A stretch of DNA of 64,000 nucleotides from Adineta ricciae (Eukaryota; Rotifera; Eurotatoria; Adinetida; Adinetidae): the NCBI GenBank assembly GCA_905250025.1, contig CAJNOJ010000071.1, positions 124,001-188,000 of the forward strand, written 5' to 3'. Each line of letters opens with the position of its first letter. The first letter of the stretch is position 1. Shown piece by piece: positions 1-15,607 of the stretch. The translations under genes were made by a program, and so were the position numbers. Under the pieces are notes generated by a model. It was not told where the DNA came from. It ran no database searches and saw only the letters and a list, made by a program, of their open reading frames with translations.

Positions 1-2
1 TA

Positions 3-791
3 GAATTTTTTAGGCAATCTTTAAGTTCTAAATACACGTCAAGTCAGATTAAACATGAACAACTAGTCGAATTTCAAGAACTTGTAAATACTCTTGTTCC
101 AATTATCGAAATGTTAGCAGGTGATTGGACACGATTAAAATTGGAACATGATGAATCGAAAAACAAAACCGAGCAATTGTGCTCCGAATCACAAGCAATA
201 GTAAAAATGAGCAATGATACAGATGAAAGTCTTAGAAGTCTCGTACAGCTGGAAGAGAGCACTTCAAAGAATTTAGTCAATACAAAAAAATCCTCTTCAT
301 GCTTTCAAACTTTTCTGCTGGATAACGGTGGAATGATTATTTTTCCATTTACTTTACAACCAGATAGTATTAATTCATCATTTTTTCTCGCTTCACCAAT
401 CTTCAACACAGCACCTTTCGGTTATTCGTTTGTTCTCAACGCGTTTTCAACAATCAATGAAGAAAATCACAATGAACGGTATTTATCGGTTTCCATTGAG
501 CTACTTTGCTCAGAATATGATGCCATTCTACCCTTTCCATTTACTTACAATCTATTTTTGTCTCTGCTTGATCAATCTGGACAAAGAAAGCATCAATCGG
601 TAATGCTATCATCATCGGATTGTGAAGTGCTGATTCGACCAACTAGTGAAAAGAATTCTACGATAAATCTCATAAAATTTTGCCCCTTAAGTTATTTGAC
701 AGCAGAAAGTAGCATTTATTTCAGAGAGAACAGATTTTATTTGCAGTTTTTTGTGGACTTTCTTAATGCGCGATCATTCCCTTTTGGTTGA
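3..791 (+). CDS. TRAF-family protein, 3' end (5' truncated by window edge)
   Basis: The reading frame is open from the window's first bases to the stop at 789-791, so the first in-frame ATG (111) is internal and the gene starts outside. About 262 residues are visible. The first ~100 are polar and helix-prone (probable coiled-coil stalk). The rest matches the TRAF-C/MATH fold: SPIFNTAPFGYSFVL, then SIELLCSEYDAILPFPF, then LSLLDQSG, and near the end FCPLSYLTAESSIYFRENRF. These line up in order with the TRAF signature of a YGYK strand, an L-PWPF strand, an MLLDQ strand and an FCP-S--E---Y--DD strand. TRAF proteins are cytoplasmic adaptors that trimerise and bind receptor tails; many are RING ubiquitin ligases, but the RING and zinc-finger part would lie upstream and cannot be seen. 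The family is confident; the subfamily is not assignable. Confidence 0.8.
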   Translation, partial: EFFRQSLSSKYTSSQIKHEQLVEFQELVNTLVPIIEMLAGDWTRLKLEHDESKNKTEQLCSESQAIVKMSNDTDESLRSLVQLEESTSKNLVNTKKSSSCFQTFLLDNGGMIIFPFTLQPDSINSSFFLASPIFNTAPFGYSFVLNAFSTINEENHNERYLSVSIELLCSEYDAILPFPFTYNLFLSLLDQSGQRKHQSVMLSSSDCEVLIRPTSEKNSTINLIKFCPLSYLTAESSIYFRENRFYLQFFVDFLNARSFPFG

Positions 792-881
792 TCATTTGCT
801 GAGATATTTTTTTAGGCATATGTTTTGACTAGGGAACCAGAGGAAATAGCCAAGAGAGAGAGAGAAAGAGTACTGATGTTG

Positions 882-1925
882 TTAACGCTTTTTTGTTATT
901 GTTTTATTATATTTACCTACCATTTTCCAATAACGGTCTCCAATATCTAGAGAGACACTAATCTCAAAATTCAGTCTTTCAAGATCTTTGCCGATCGGTA
1001 CAACAGTTGTTTCGTTGATATCATCTGGACGAAATTTAATATCCACGTCCAAAACTCTCAATCGAGGTGTGTAAGTGTCTATCCATTGCAGCCAAGTTTT
1101 ACTTTGCAATAAGTCGATGTGATATTGTTGAAAAGGACACACCGAGCAATCTAATTTAAAATAGCGAAGATTAGATGCGTGTCGAAAGATTCCACCGAGA
1201 ATGATTGTTTGTAAACAATCAATGTGCAGATCAAGTTTCCTAATAAAAGGAAAACGAAGTTCAGGAGAAAGTTTTTGAATATAACTAAAACTCGAATGAA
1301 ATTCGAATTGGATTAGACGAGGTAGATACGAGAGAATCGATTGTAGAGTTAACCAATGACAATAGATACTGATGATTACACGTTCGAGATCTGATGAGCG
1401 AAATGTTGATGGGAAAGTTAGTTCATTGAATAATTCCACCATTCGTAAGCTTGATTTCGATTCGTGTAATTCGAAACGCTTCAACCCACGCAGCTGAAAG
1501 GCATGTTCAAGCACTCGTGTACCGATATCTGACGATTTGTTTCGCACATCGGGATTTCGAATCGATAAGGATAAATACTCGAGACGATATGGCGGCCAAT
1601 CAGAATTTCTTTCAAAGAGTTTCAATGGATTATCCACGTCAGAAAGAACGAGCGAGCGAAGATTGGTAAACTTAAATATCGATGGATTATAAGGTCGAGT
1701 CGGGACACTCAGTGAAACGACTTGTGTTAAACTAATATGTGGTAAAATCCATCGAATAAAATAAGTATTGTTCGAACGAACATGTAATTGAACACGCCCA
1801 TCTTTCAGTAGACTTGGTAAGTTCGGAATTAATAAACAAAATGAATAGAATATTTCATGGATGTTGAAATAAGAAAGAAGTTCGATGATAACGTCATCGC
1901 ATAGATCCTTGAACGTGCTTTTCAT
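882..1925 (-). CDS. F-box-like protein with divergent leucine-rich repeats
   Basis: Single-exon frame of 347 residues from the ATG at 1925. Residues ~5-30 (KDLCDDVIIELLSYFNIHEI) fit an F-box: an L-D/L-P-like start, EI/ELL helix and a hydrophobic second helix. The rest alternates short hydrophobic strands and polar loops about every 25-30 residues (FKFTNLRSLVLSDVD, RLEYLSLSIRN, LRYFKLDCSV, RLRVLDVDIKF), typical of degenerate LRRs. F-box proteins normally link substrates to SKP1-cullin ubiquitin ligases; that role is inferred. Large F-box-like families are common in bdelloid rotifers. A GTAGGTAA motif lies near the 3' end of the frame, so the last ~10 residues might be intronic, but no further exon was found. 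Confidence 0.65.
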   Translation of the reverse strand: MKSTFKDLCDDVIIELLSYFNIHEIFYSFCLLIPNLPSLLKDGRVQLHVRSNNTYFIRWILPHISLTQVVSLSVPTRPYNPSIFKFTNLRSLVLSDVDNPLKLFERNSDWPPYRLEYLSLSIRNPDVRNKSSDIGTRVLEHAFQLRGLKRFELHESKSSLRMVELFNELTFPSTFRSSDLERVIISIYCHWLTLQSILSYLPRLIQFEFHSSFSYIQKLSPELRFPFIRKLDLHIDCLQTIILGGIFRHASNLRYFKLDCSVCPFQQYHIDLLQSKTWLQWIDTYTPRLRVLDVDIKFRPDDINETTVVPIGKDLERLNFEISVSLDIGDRYWKMVGKYNKTITKKR

Positions 1926-2308
1926 CGTTTATTTCAACCTGATCGAATCATCGGTAAAAGTACGATGTCATGCTATGTCAAACTCAACGAATGAAGCTTT
2001 CTATTTTTTTTTCTGTTCTGCTTTCTACAGATGGCTAGAAGTCTTGCGTTCTTCCATCGACAGGCTCGTTACTGTCTCGTCATTCATAGTTACGCAAAAT
2101 ATAGCGACAAAGTGCGTTGAGATTTTACAAAACAGAACAGAATAGTGATTTATTTCGTTGTGGACTACAATGGTGATAGTCCAATCTTGTCTTCTGAATG
2201 TCAACTGATGCCATATTTCATTCGATAAATTATACCCTCAAAGATACATAGAAAATCTACAGCGAACAGCGTTTAGTAAATACAAGTTCGAAACAAGTCG
2301 ATCATCGA

Positions 2309-2676
2309 TCAATTAGTGATAGTTGAGTTTGTTGTCAGTTGAGAAGTTGTTGTCGACAATGTTGTAAATAATGTCGTGATGCTACTTACAGAAGCTGCAA
2401 GGAGCGTTTTCTTCGTGATTGATCTCGGACGAGTGGTTAATTGTGTTTTTATTGCGTGTGTAGTGTTCACTTTTTTAATAATAATTCGTGTTACATTATC
2501 TGAAACGAATCGGTGATCTTTGACAAGATCCTTGAAAAATCGCAATCATTACTTTCACTTGTGAGTATTTTCGGATGCGGCCAATAGAGTGGTGAAAGTC
2601 CGGTAGCTATTGCAATCAACGCCAATATCGTAATGATACTTACTAGAAGAAAAACGGTTTGTTTGAAAGTTAACAT
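2309..2676 (-). CDS. Small membrane-anchored, Thr-rich protein (two exons)
   Basis: Two overlapping minus-strand frames become one product if a 59-nt GT-AG intron (2500-2558) is removed. Exon 1 (2559-2676) starts at ATG 2676 and encodes a strongly hydrophobic N-terminal segment of about 22 residues (TVFLLVSIITILALIAIATG), a signal peptide or type II anchor. Exon 2 (2309-2499) encodes a Lys/Arg-containing linker, then a Thr/Ser-rich tail (TTLFTTLSTTTSQLTTNS) ending in TAA. The Thr/Ser-rich tail would suit O-glycosylation. No known family is recognised. A GTAAGT inside exon 2 (near 2391) leaves open a longer gene with more exons. Small size and lack of a known domain keep confidence moderate. 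Confidence 0.4.
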
Positions 2677-4190
2677 TGATTTGTCCTATGTAACACATAA
2701 ACTGATGACCAAACAAGAAATTCCTTTGTTATTTAATACAATTTAGTATCTAAAGAATGTTCTTTATCTCTCGACAATGATGGTGATGTCTTCTATTCTT
2801 TGAATGTAGAAAGTATGTTTACTAAAAGATTAAAGAATAAATTAAGTTTGAAACATTCAGCAAAGACTAGAAATAAATCTCTTCTGACCTTTGAATGTAC
2901 GTCTTTTGTTCATTTGTTTTGTTCATCACGATACAGTTCAGAGAACGTATTACATTCAATGTAAACAGTGCATTTACAAAATATTTATCCAACGCCATAC
3001 TTCGAAGAGCTTCGTCTAAACACGTTTGCCTATTATTCGTCGTACGAATCGATTTTTCTTCTTCAGATATCAACGATGAGTATTACGCTTAATTTCAATA
3101 GTTCGATTGAATTTATCAGCAACAATCACAGCAAATATAGAAGAATTTAGTAGATGTAAAATGGCGATCGAATTCGTCCGTTATTATATGGTTATTCACA
3201 AACGATGGATAAAACAGTGGATCATTGAAAATAAGACTTTCTTTTAATGCATTCGTATTAAAAATAGCTGAATTTGCATGAAATTGAATAGAGAAATGTA
3301 TCGTTACCAGCTAATAGTCTATGCAAATCGAAATAATTGGCGAACTGTTTATGGACTTGTTGGTACAATACTAAATTGATTATTCGTCGACATAACTACT
3401 ATTGTCTCTCCGTTTTTAAGAAAAATCATGTCGTGAACTTCAATTAGACTATTTGATGTAAAACTACTGACTCCAGTGAGTGTGTTACTATTGTTTACAA
3501 TAACTTTGTATTAAACATTCAACATAGACATTTATTGAGAAAGGCTTGTCGAAAGAAACAGATATGACCATTGATCACATTTGATATTCCCGTGGAAAAT
3601 TAGAATAGAACACATATGTATCAATAGAGTGAACAATTGAGCAGGAAATACGAAGATGAAAAAGAACATGTGAGGACATGTTCGATTAGCAATTATCGCT
3701 CCATTCGATGTTGGCAACGCATTGAAAATAGCATCCTTAATATATGAAATCTGTTGAAATAGCTAAAAATTGTATCAAGCAATGGTGATGAGCACCATAC
3801 AAAATTTTCAATCGAAACATTCGGCAAAGGTTGGTTTTAGATACTTCTTGTAGACCGTATCACTCTGTTATTTTATTCTTATTCAATGCATTAAACTAGA
3901 AATCAAACGATAGTAATACTCAAGTATTAATCAGGCGGTATATTAGCAAATATTCATAATGACTGACAAGTAATCGATTATTTTGTGTTTAATGGAAAAT
4001 ACTTTATGGAAACATCTTCTTTGTACATATGGATAAGAACTGATAATGTACCAGCCAATGAGTATAGGCAGGAGCGCAGCGATTTTTGTTCCATAGACTA
4101 TTTTCATATATTTGATTATTTTATTTCTATACAGTAGAACGCGACAACAAGACAACAAAACCGGCTGAGAAAAATCAGAAAAAGAATGAG
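2677..4190 (-). other. Intergenic, no supported gene
   Basis: About 1.5 kb between the small Thr-rich gene and the zinc-finger gene. Open frames here are short, occur on both strands over the same bases and show no domain or splice logic. I see no repeat or RNA gene. Confidence 0.5.
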
Positions 4191-5798
4191 TTAATCTTCA
4201 AGTAAATCAATGTTTTGTTCGCTGTCATCCGACATCTCTTCTTCTTTTCCATACAATTGTTCATCTTCCATTTCGTCATCTTCATCATCGTCGTCGTCAA
4301 CTTCACCTTCCTCATGATTATTATTATTATTGCCATTCGAAAATAATCTCACTTCTAAAATCAAATAGTTTTATTAAAACAGACTTCATCTCTTTCCAAA
4401 TAGAACTTACCAGAACTGTGCAGTGCAGCTGTGTGTAGATTAAGCTCGAATTTATGTTGAAAAACATCATGACAATACGCACACTTATAAGAAGCATGAC
4501 CATTATTGTTGTTATTATTATGATCATTATTGGACATTGTTGTCATCATTCCCATTGGTTTCATTGTCATCGGTATCATTGATGAATGAGTACGTTGATG
4601 TGCGTGTAAATTCGATGCTCGATTGAATGCTTTAGAACAGATGCCACATGCATACGGTTTAGCTGCTGTATGAGTTAATTTGTGTCGCGTTAAGTTTCCT
4701 GGTTGACGAAAGGCTCGATCGCATATGTCACATACAAAAGGCTTTTCACCTGTATGAATACGCTAGAAATCAAAACAGAAATGTTTTTCAAGAGTTGAAA
4801 TAAGTTGTTCTTCAATCATCATCATCATCAATGTTGGTGTTAATCTGTCAAAACGTTTGTTACAAGCCGACACACGTTCACACTAATGTTAGTGGACATA
4901 TGTCACGATTACATCAAACGTTCTCTTAGAGTATATCGAACGATTCTATGTGCTAAGATATCGGAATACGTGTGGAAGGAAAACAAATTGTCTCTCTGTC
5001 ATTCTGTTCTCTTTGAGTTTAAACGGAAAACATGAGCGTGTTCTTTGCTAATAGGATCGCTTCGATATCGTATTGGCTGAAATAGAAGGAAACCGATTGG
5101 ATAAAAGTTTACCTTATGTGTAACTAATGTGTTGCTTCTTGAAAATGCTCGTGAACAAATGTCGCATTTGTATTTCTTGGCATTTTTCGATTTCGTTGCA
5201 TTTGCTGTTGAATGTGAATTGTTTGCATCGCCATTGGAAGTTGTTGGTCGACGAATGAAATCGATCAGTGTTGCAGGAGATGGTACTAGAACATTGTTAT
5301 TTGTGATTGTATATTGATGGTAGTGTGTTGCCGGTGTTGACTTTCGATTGTTAGCGTTCGTTGATGTTGATGCTTTGGGTTGAATTGAGGATGAGGACGA
5401 TGGAATAGGTGGAATGGGTGGTGGAAGAAGTCCTGCAGGAGGACGAATGTTCGATAGATAGGGATGAAGAAATGGAAATGTGTGCCAGAAAGATGAAGGA
5501 TTTAGTGGAGGTACAAATGGTAAACTTTGTGAAAGAAGTGGACGTAATAGAGCAAGATGAGAATGAAAATCAGATGATGAAGTAATCAGAGGTGATAGGA
5601 ATGGATTAGGAATCGCATTTTTATTGATAGGAAGATCATCCGAAGATATCGATGTGCCATTTTTTGTTACTTTCTCATTGATCTTATCAGTTGGCTCAGA
5701 TTTAATTGATGCAATGCGACGAAACGCAGATTGATTCGATTCGGAGAAGTGATGTCCATTTGAAGCTTTATCATCTTTAGTAACAGGACTTTTTGAGT
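4191..5798 (-). CDS. C2H2 zinc-finger transcription factor (5' exon not found)
   Basis: Three exons can be joined. Exon a (5113-5798) follows an acceptor AG at 5799-5800 and encodes a long Ser/Pro-rich region with a poly-Pro patch and an IKSE sumoylation-type site, ending inside finger 1 (YKCDICSRAFSRSNTLVTH). Exon b starts at 4762 and gives the linker RIHTGEKPF, finger 2 (CDICDRAFRQPGNLTRH), finger 3 (CGICSKAFNRASNLHAH), a Met/Asn-rich spacer and an atypical finger 4 (CAYCHDVFQHKFELNLH). Exon c (about 4191-4357) encodes an acidic Asp/Glu tail ending LLED and TAA. The TGEKP linkers indicate sequence-specific DNA binding in the nucleus. The initiating exon lies upstream and was not identified. 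The fingers resemble developmental C2H2 regulators, but I cannot name an ortholog. Confidence 0.8.
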
Positions 5799-7121
5799 CT
5801 AAAATAGTGATGAAGAAAAGCAAAGTCAAAAGACATTTTCCAAATGCTGTTCACATACTATTCATATCGGCGTCTTAGCTAAAATTTGATTGAAATTGAT
5901 TGATACACAACTAATTTCTTTTTACTTTCCCTTGCCACCTCCTTTTTCTCTCTCTCTCTCTCTTTCTCCTTCTCTCTTTTTATCCTAAGTCGCCTACCTG
6001 TTGGCTAAAAATGTTTCTCTTTTTTTCCTTTCCCGGAAAATATACGTATTACGTGTCGCCTGCACGCCTGCCACCCTATCACGTACATATATCATATACA
6101 TGTTCATCAAAGAAAAGCGCGACCGACTGTTACAATATTGAAAAACACGTCGTCATTCACAATTGTAATTAACAGACTAGAGAGAGAGGGGGAAGGGACG
6201 ACAAATCAGAGAGATGAAAGAAAGGATTTTAGGTTTATATATGTATGACTCTTGGGATCACCCAGTAGGACATCGTCGTTGTTAGATATTGGCCCTGATC
6301 ATGGTCAATTGAATGAAGAAGATTGTTGACATGGTATAAAGCCGCTTAATCTACTTGTTCGTGTTCAAACGGGAGATGACGACTTGTTGACTTCGTCAGT
6401 AATAGTGTATGTCGGGCTAATCAGGCGAAATAAGTTAAAAAAACTTCGTTTTATCTTTCTATGATGTTGTCGAGAAGAAATATTTCCAAATGAGAATATT
6501 AGATAATCTTTCTCTCTCATTCAATCGCAGATTAACGAAGAAAATTCTCGCGTGTTTATTAATTCTGAATCTGGAAACTTTTTCGAAACAATCAATCAGT
6601 TCTGCTCAACATACTCATACCATATATCGATGAGTTTTTCTGTTTTCGATCGAGTTATTAACAAATTCTCTCTTATACATTTGCTATTCAATCACAGTCA
6701 CCTTTCGAATTTCATTTCTTGAGATGGTAGTATAGAGCAACTGTTGTATCATAATCGAAATAGCCAAGGTTAAACATGAAAGAGGAGAAAATCAATCAAG
6801 ACTGTTATTTTCAATGGCTAATTCAACGGATAATCTGCCTCTTGTATGTCATCGACCAATCGGCGCGTATCCAGAGAGAAAAATCAATTATTACACAAAC
6901 TAAGAGTCTAGTCTACTGTATTGACTTGCTCATCAATATAGTTCTATGTTAAACGCAAATAGATATTTGCTTTTTAATTAACATTTTGTACCCGAAGAAA
7001 ATCAGTAAAATGTGAATATCAATTAAATTGACATCTGACTAAATAATCTGTTGACAATATGGTTCATTATAATGAAAATCATAGAAAAAATGTCAAAATC
7101 TGCGCGTTTCCGTTTAACTGA
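5799..7121 (-). other. Upstream region of the zinc-finger gene, low-complexity tract
   Basis: About 1.3 kb with no supported coding frame. It must contain at least one 5' exon of the zinc-finger gene, since the first recognised exon begins at an acceptor. It carries a polypyrimidine (CT)n tract near 5944-5985 and a short GA-rich tract near 6179-6195. Confidence 0.45.
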
Positions 7122-7131
7122 GTATATATAT
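7122..7131 (+). promoter_or_regulatory. TATA-box candidate
   Basis: GTATATATAT lies about 45-55 bases before the preferred ATG of the small secreted-protein gene. A start of transcription about 30 bases downstream would exclude the upstream ATG at 7137 and favour 7176 or 7188. Confidence 0.4.
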
Positions 7132-7175
7132 GTAAAGTGAGAAGAACATTTTTTTCATATTTGCTCATTCAAGGC

Positions 7176-7563
7176 ATGGCATATTACATGCGTTTCATCA
7201 CATTTGCTGCGATTGTGCTTTTGACTAGTGCACGGACGTTTTATAGAGTGCGTCCTGAAATCGAACCTTATGATAATATACTGGATTATTTGACAACGGA
7301 AAATCATGCTCTCTATGATGATCTCGAACTAGACAACGACGGCATTTTCTCATCGTTTATGGAACCATCGTCAGAATTATTCTTAGAAACGTATTCCCCG
7401 ACATATTTTTCAAAGTAAGTGACAACACGAACTCCGATAAAGACGATTCTTTGTATTTTTTTTTAGTGACAATGGTATTATGAAGTTATTTAGAAAGCCA
7501 ATGATTCCGTTGGACGAATATTACGAGCCAGAATTTGCAGTTGAAAAAGACGAACTAATGTGA
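7176..7563 (+). CDS. Small secreted acidic protein (two exons)
   Basis: Exon 1 runs to 7414 and exon 2 from 7467 to the TGA at 7561-7563, separated by a 52-nt intron (GTAAGT...TTTTTTTTAG). The junction makes an AAT codon and keeps the frame. The product of about 110 residues starts MAYYMRFITFAAIVLLTSA, a clear signal peptide, followed by an acidic, Tyr/Asp/Glu-rich mature part (PYDNILDYLTTENH, YDDLELDNDG, LDEYYEPEFAVEKDELM). No cysteines are seen in the mature part. An ATG at 7137 would add 13 residues before the signal peptide; the TATA-like motif at 7122 argues for 7176 or 7188. No known family is recognised. A neuropeptide precursor is possible but there are no clear dibasic cleavage sites. 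Confidence 0.55.
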
Positions 7564-7690
7564 ATATTCACTATGAACGATTGTTTTCTTTTTGTATTCA
7601 ACAATAGATTTTATTAGTATTTTAAGTGTATTCACTGATTATGTATAAAAAAGGAATATGTTCGAAAAGGAGAATAATTAAGTTCATTGT

Positions 7691-8674
7691 TTAATCTCGT
7701 TGTTCAAGTAGGCTTGCTGGTGAAACACTGACTTTTACTGATTTCTTCAGACACCAATCTGCTAACCAAGCAGGAAGCATTGAAAGTGGGAAGAAGAGTA
7801 ATTTAGCTTGCCAACCAGGACGATATCGGATACGTGGAACAGTATTTGTGACTGCATGACGAAGCGATTTGACGACTTTCGTGGGATTTTCAGCATTCAA
7901 AATAAATGGATTTTTTGGGACAGATTCAACGAAACTATTGAAAAACTCATCGCCCCACCGACTTTTAGTTTCACTATCAACGGCTGCCCATAATTCACGA
8001 CATTGATGCTCATGTCCTTCGATGATCGGCGTTCGCATGTATCCGGGTTCGATAATCGAGACGTGAAGACCCCATGCATCCATCTCTCGACGAAGACAAT
8101 CCGAAAATGCTTCGAGTGCAAACTTTGACGTACTGTAAGCAGACATACCAGGTCCAGCAAGAAAACCAGCGACCGAACAGATATTAACGACACGTGAACC
8201 GCGTCGAGATATCAGTAACGGTAAAAATTTCTTTGTCATCTTGACATGCCCGAAAAAATTCACTTCCATTATCTTTCTCATGAAGTCAACACTCGTCCAA
8301 TCGATAAGACCACCCTTTCCAATACCAGCATTATTAACTAATGCATGGAGCGAGCTGGTTTTCGATTTAACCATCTGATAGGCTGCTTCGATTTCATCAT
8401 CTTGTGTTATATCAAGACAAAATACTGTTGCACGAGATGACAGTTGTTGAGTGACATGTTCTTCATTATCTGGATTGTAAACACCCGCTAAGACGTGAAA
8501 ACCTTGCTTGTCAAGTTCAATTGCCAGTGCATGGCCAAAACCTGTATCGCATCCACTGATTAGCACATATTTACCATTGGGACTAACATCCGGCGGTGGA
8601 AATAAATGCTGATATAAACGATATCCAACATATACAATTATCGCGACTGCGATTACAATCGAGGCAGTTACCAT
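7691..8674 (-). CDS. Short-chain dehydrogenase/reductase, retinol dehydrogenase-like (SDR9C type)
   Basis: Single-exon gene of 327 residues. An N-terminal hydrophobic segment (residues ~2-22) should anchor it in the ER membrane. The Rossmann fold follows: the cofactor motif SGCDTGFGHALA at ~40-51 (TGxxxGxG type), the NNAGIG motif at ~114, and the catalytic site with Ser in NICSVAGF and YSTSK (YxxxK) about 13 residues later. The SGCDTGFG form and the C-terminal membrane-associated part (RPGWQAKLLFFPLSMLPAWL) are typical of RDH5/RDH16/17-beta-HSD6-like enzymes, which oxidise or reduce retinoids or steroids with NAD(P). The exact substrate cannot be read from sequence. All catalytic residues are present, so it should be active. 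Confidence 0.88.
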   Translation of the reverse strand: MVTASIVIAVAIIVYVGYRLYQHLFPPPDVSPNGKYVLISGCDTGFGHALAIELDKQGFHVLAGVYNPDNEEHVTQQLSSRATVFCLDITQDDEIEAAYQMVKSKTSSLHALVNNAGIGKGGLIDWTSVDFMRKIMEVNFFGHVKMTKKFLPLLISRRGSRVVNICSVAGFLAGPGMSAYSTSKFALEAFSDCLRREMDAWGLHVSIIEPGYMRTPIIEGHEHQCRELWAAVDSETKSRWGDEFFNSFVESVPKNPFILNAENPTKVVKSLRHAVTNTVPRIRYRPGWQAKLLFFPLSMLPAWLADWCLKKSVKVSVSPASLLEQRD

Positions 8675-10874
<2,200 letters not shown>

Positions 10875-11548
10875 TGTCAATTAACCGGGAATAGTAATGA
10901 AAATGAATTAGATCTAAAGCCAAAAACGTAATTACAAATTTACTGATCGCATGTTTGCAAAAAATTCTGAAGTACCGAATACTTAAGAAGACTTCCGTAC
11001 ATAGACAAAAATTCCGATGTTAGAAAATAGAGGAACATTGGACAAATCTGTATCTATTGTCGTAACATGTTCTGTCGTGCAGAATAGAGTTGGACAATGA
11101 ACGGTATGAATCTACCTCTGATTGGAAACTCTTAAGCTCTTAAATATACCTTGTTTTTCACAATGACCAGAAAATATTGTAACAAAATCTCACTATTCTG
11201 AATGAAACTTCGATTGAATAAATGAAAGCATTTCTAAAAATTGAACAAAGAATAAATAGGACATAGCACAATTGCTAGTTTCTCTCATCCAATCTGTTAA
11301 CAGATAATAGATGACGTTCGAGTACCGTCATTTAACTCACCTCGAACAAATACTTTATAAAAATCTATTGATTGTATGATAGATCGATGTCATATAGTTT
11401 ATTGCTTTTTTTGGTTGGTAAAAAAGAAACGTAAATGTTCAATCACTACAATCTTTATATACATAAAGCAGTTGAAAGATTAGCGCGGAAAAAAAGGTGA
11501 TCCCTGATGTTAAAGTAGACTCTTTGAATAAAAAGAACGTGACGATTT
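10875..11548 (-). other. Intergenic between RBBP4 and myosin light chain
   Basis: About 670 bases with no coding frame, RNA gene or repeat that I can support. Confidence 0.5.
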
Positions 11549-12159
11549 TTAATCTTGATCTTTGCGGCCATATTTGAGAATTTTTACAAATTCGAGATAA
11601 TCAAATAAACCATTTTTAATCGGTGCTTCTTTGAACAGTTCGTCAACTTCTTCATCCGTATATCGATCACCAATCGTCATCAAGAGTTCCCGTAAACGTT
11701 CGTCTGATATTTTACCCGATCCGTCTTCATCCAATGACATAAATGCATTTTTAATTACATCCTCAGGATCGGTTCCTGTAAGTTTCTCTCCGAATAACGT
11801 TAAAAACATGGTGAAATTGATGTCACCTGGTGCTTCGCGAATCATCGCGTCGATTTCCATATCATTGACAACTTTACCTATGCAAAAATAAACAATCATA
11901 CATGTTTTCTTACACATATTCTCCAACCTAATGAAGCAAACATGTCCTTCAAGTCGTCACCACTGATAAAACCATCCTAAACAAACGTGAATGTGAACCA
12001 AATAGATGAGCAAAATGAACACTATACTCGATCGTGATCGATTATATTGAACGCCTCTTTATATTCTTGAATTTGAGATTGATCAAACATCGCAAAGATA
12101 TTCGAAGTAGCGCGTTGTTGACGCTTCTTTGGTGGTTTAGCTTTAGCACGTGACGCCAT
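11549..12159 (-). CDS. MYL9: Myosin regulatory light chain (non-muscle/smooth type)
   Basis: ATG at 12159 opens with a basic N-terminus ([20 protein letters not shown]) that holds the R-A-T-S-N phosphorylation site; Thr-Ser here correspond to the Thr18/Ser19 targets of MLCK and ROCK. EF-hand helices follow: [20 protein letters not shown] (loop broken by an intron), [17 protein letters not shown], then [41 protein letters not shown] and the last hand ending LKYGRKDQD. Three exons are joined across two short introns. The protein binds the IQ motif of the myosin II heavy chain and switches motor activity on by phosphorylation. The N-terminal site makes it a smooth/non-muscle (Drosophila sqh-like) chain rather than calmodulin. 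The name is by family resemblance; orthology is not tested. Confidence 0.9.
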
Positions 12160-12589
12160 GGAAAACTTGATCTGAAAAAGTCAAACACAGCGCTCATGTC
12201 TTGTTTCGTACAGTCGGTTGTACATCGTTTGCATCTCTTTTTTCTTCTGTTCTTTTCAATCCATGTTCTATTGCTTCTCTATAGGTCATATATCTGACCT
12301 ACCATCATCGATCGACATCGCTCGCTCACTCATTCATTATTCATTTCGTTGTACGAAACATGTAAGAGTGAGAGAGAGAGGAGAAAAGAAGAAACTGTTC
12401 AATACATAACCCATATGCTTGCATGCATTTGTTTATATTCCGAAAAGAGAACGAAAATGAACGTATGCAATGACAGCAAGTAGCTGTTGTTGTGAACGAA
12501 AGAAAAAAAGACATGTATTTCTAAATATAACATAGAGAAGAGAGCAAATTCAGGGTTTATATTATCAAAAAAAAAAGACGAGTAAACAA
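12160..12589 (-). other. Intergenic, 5' of myosin light chain and 3' of SERCA copy A
   Basis: About 430 bases without a supported gene. It should hold the myosin light chain promoter and the SERCA copy A 3' UTR. A poly-A run (12566-12576) lies close to the SERCA stop. Confidence 0.45.
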
Positions 12590-15607
<3,018 letters not shown>

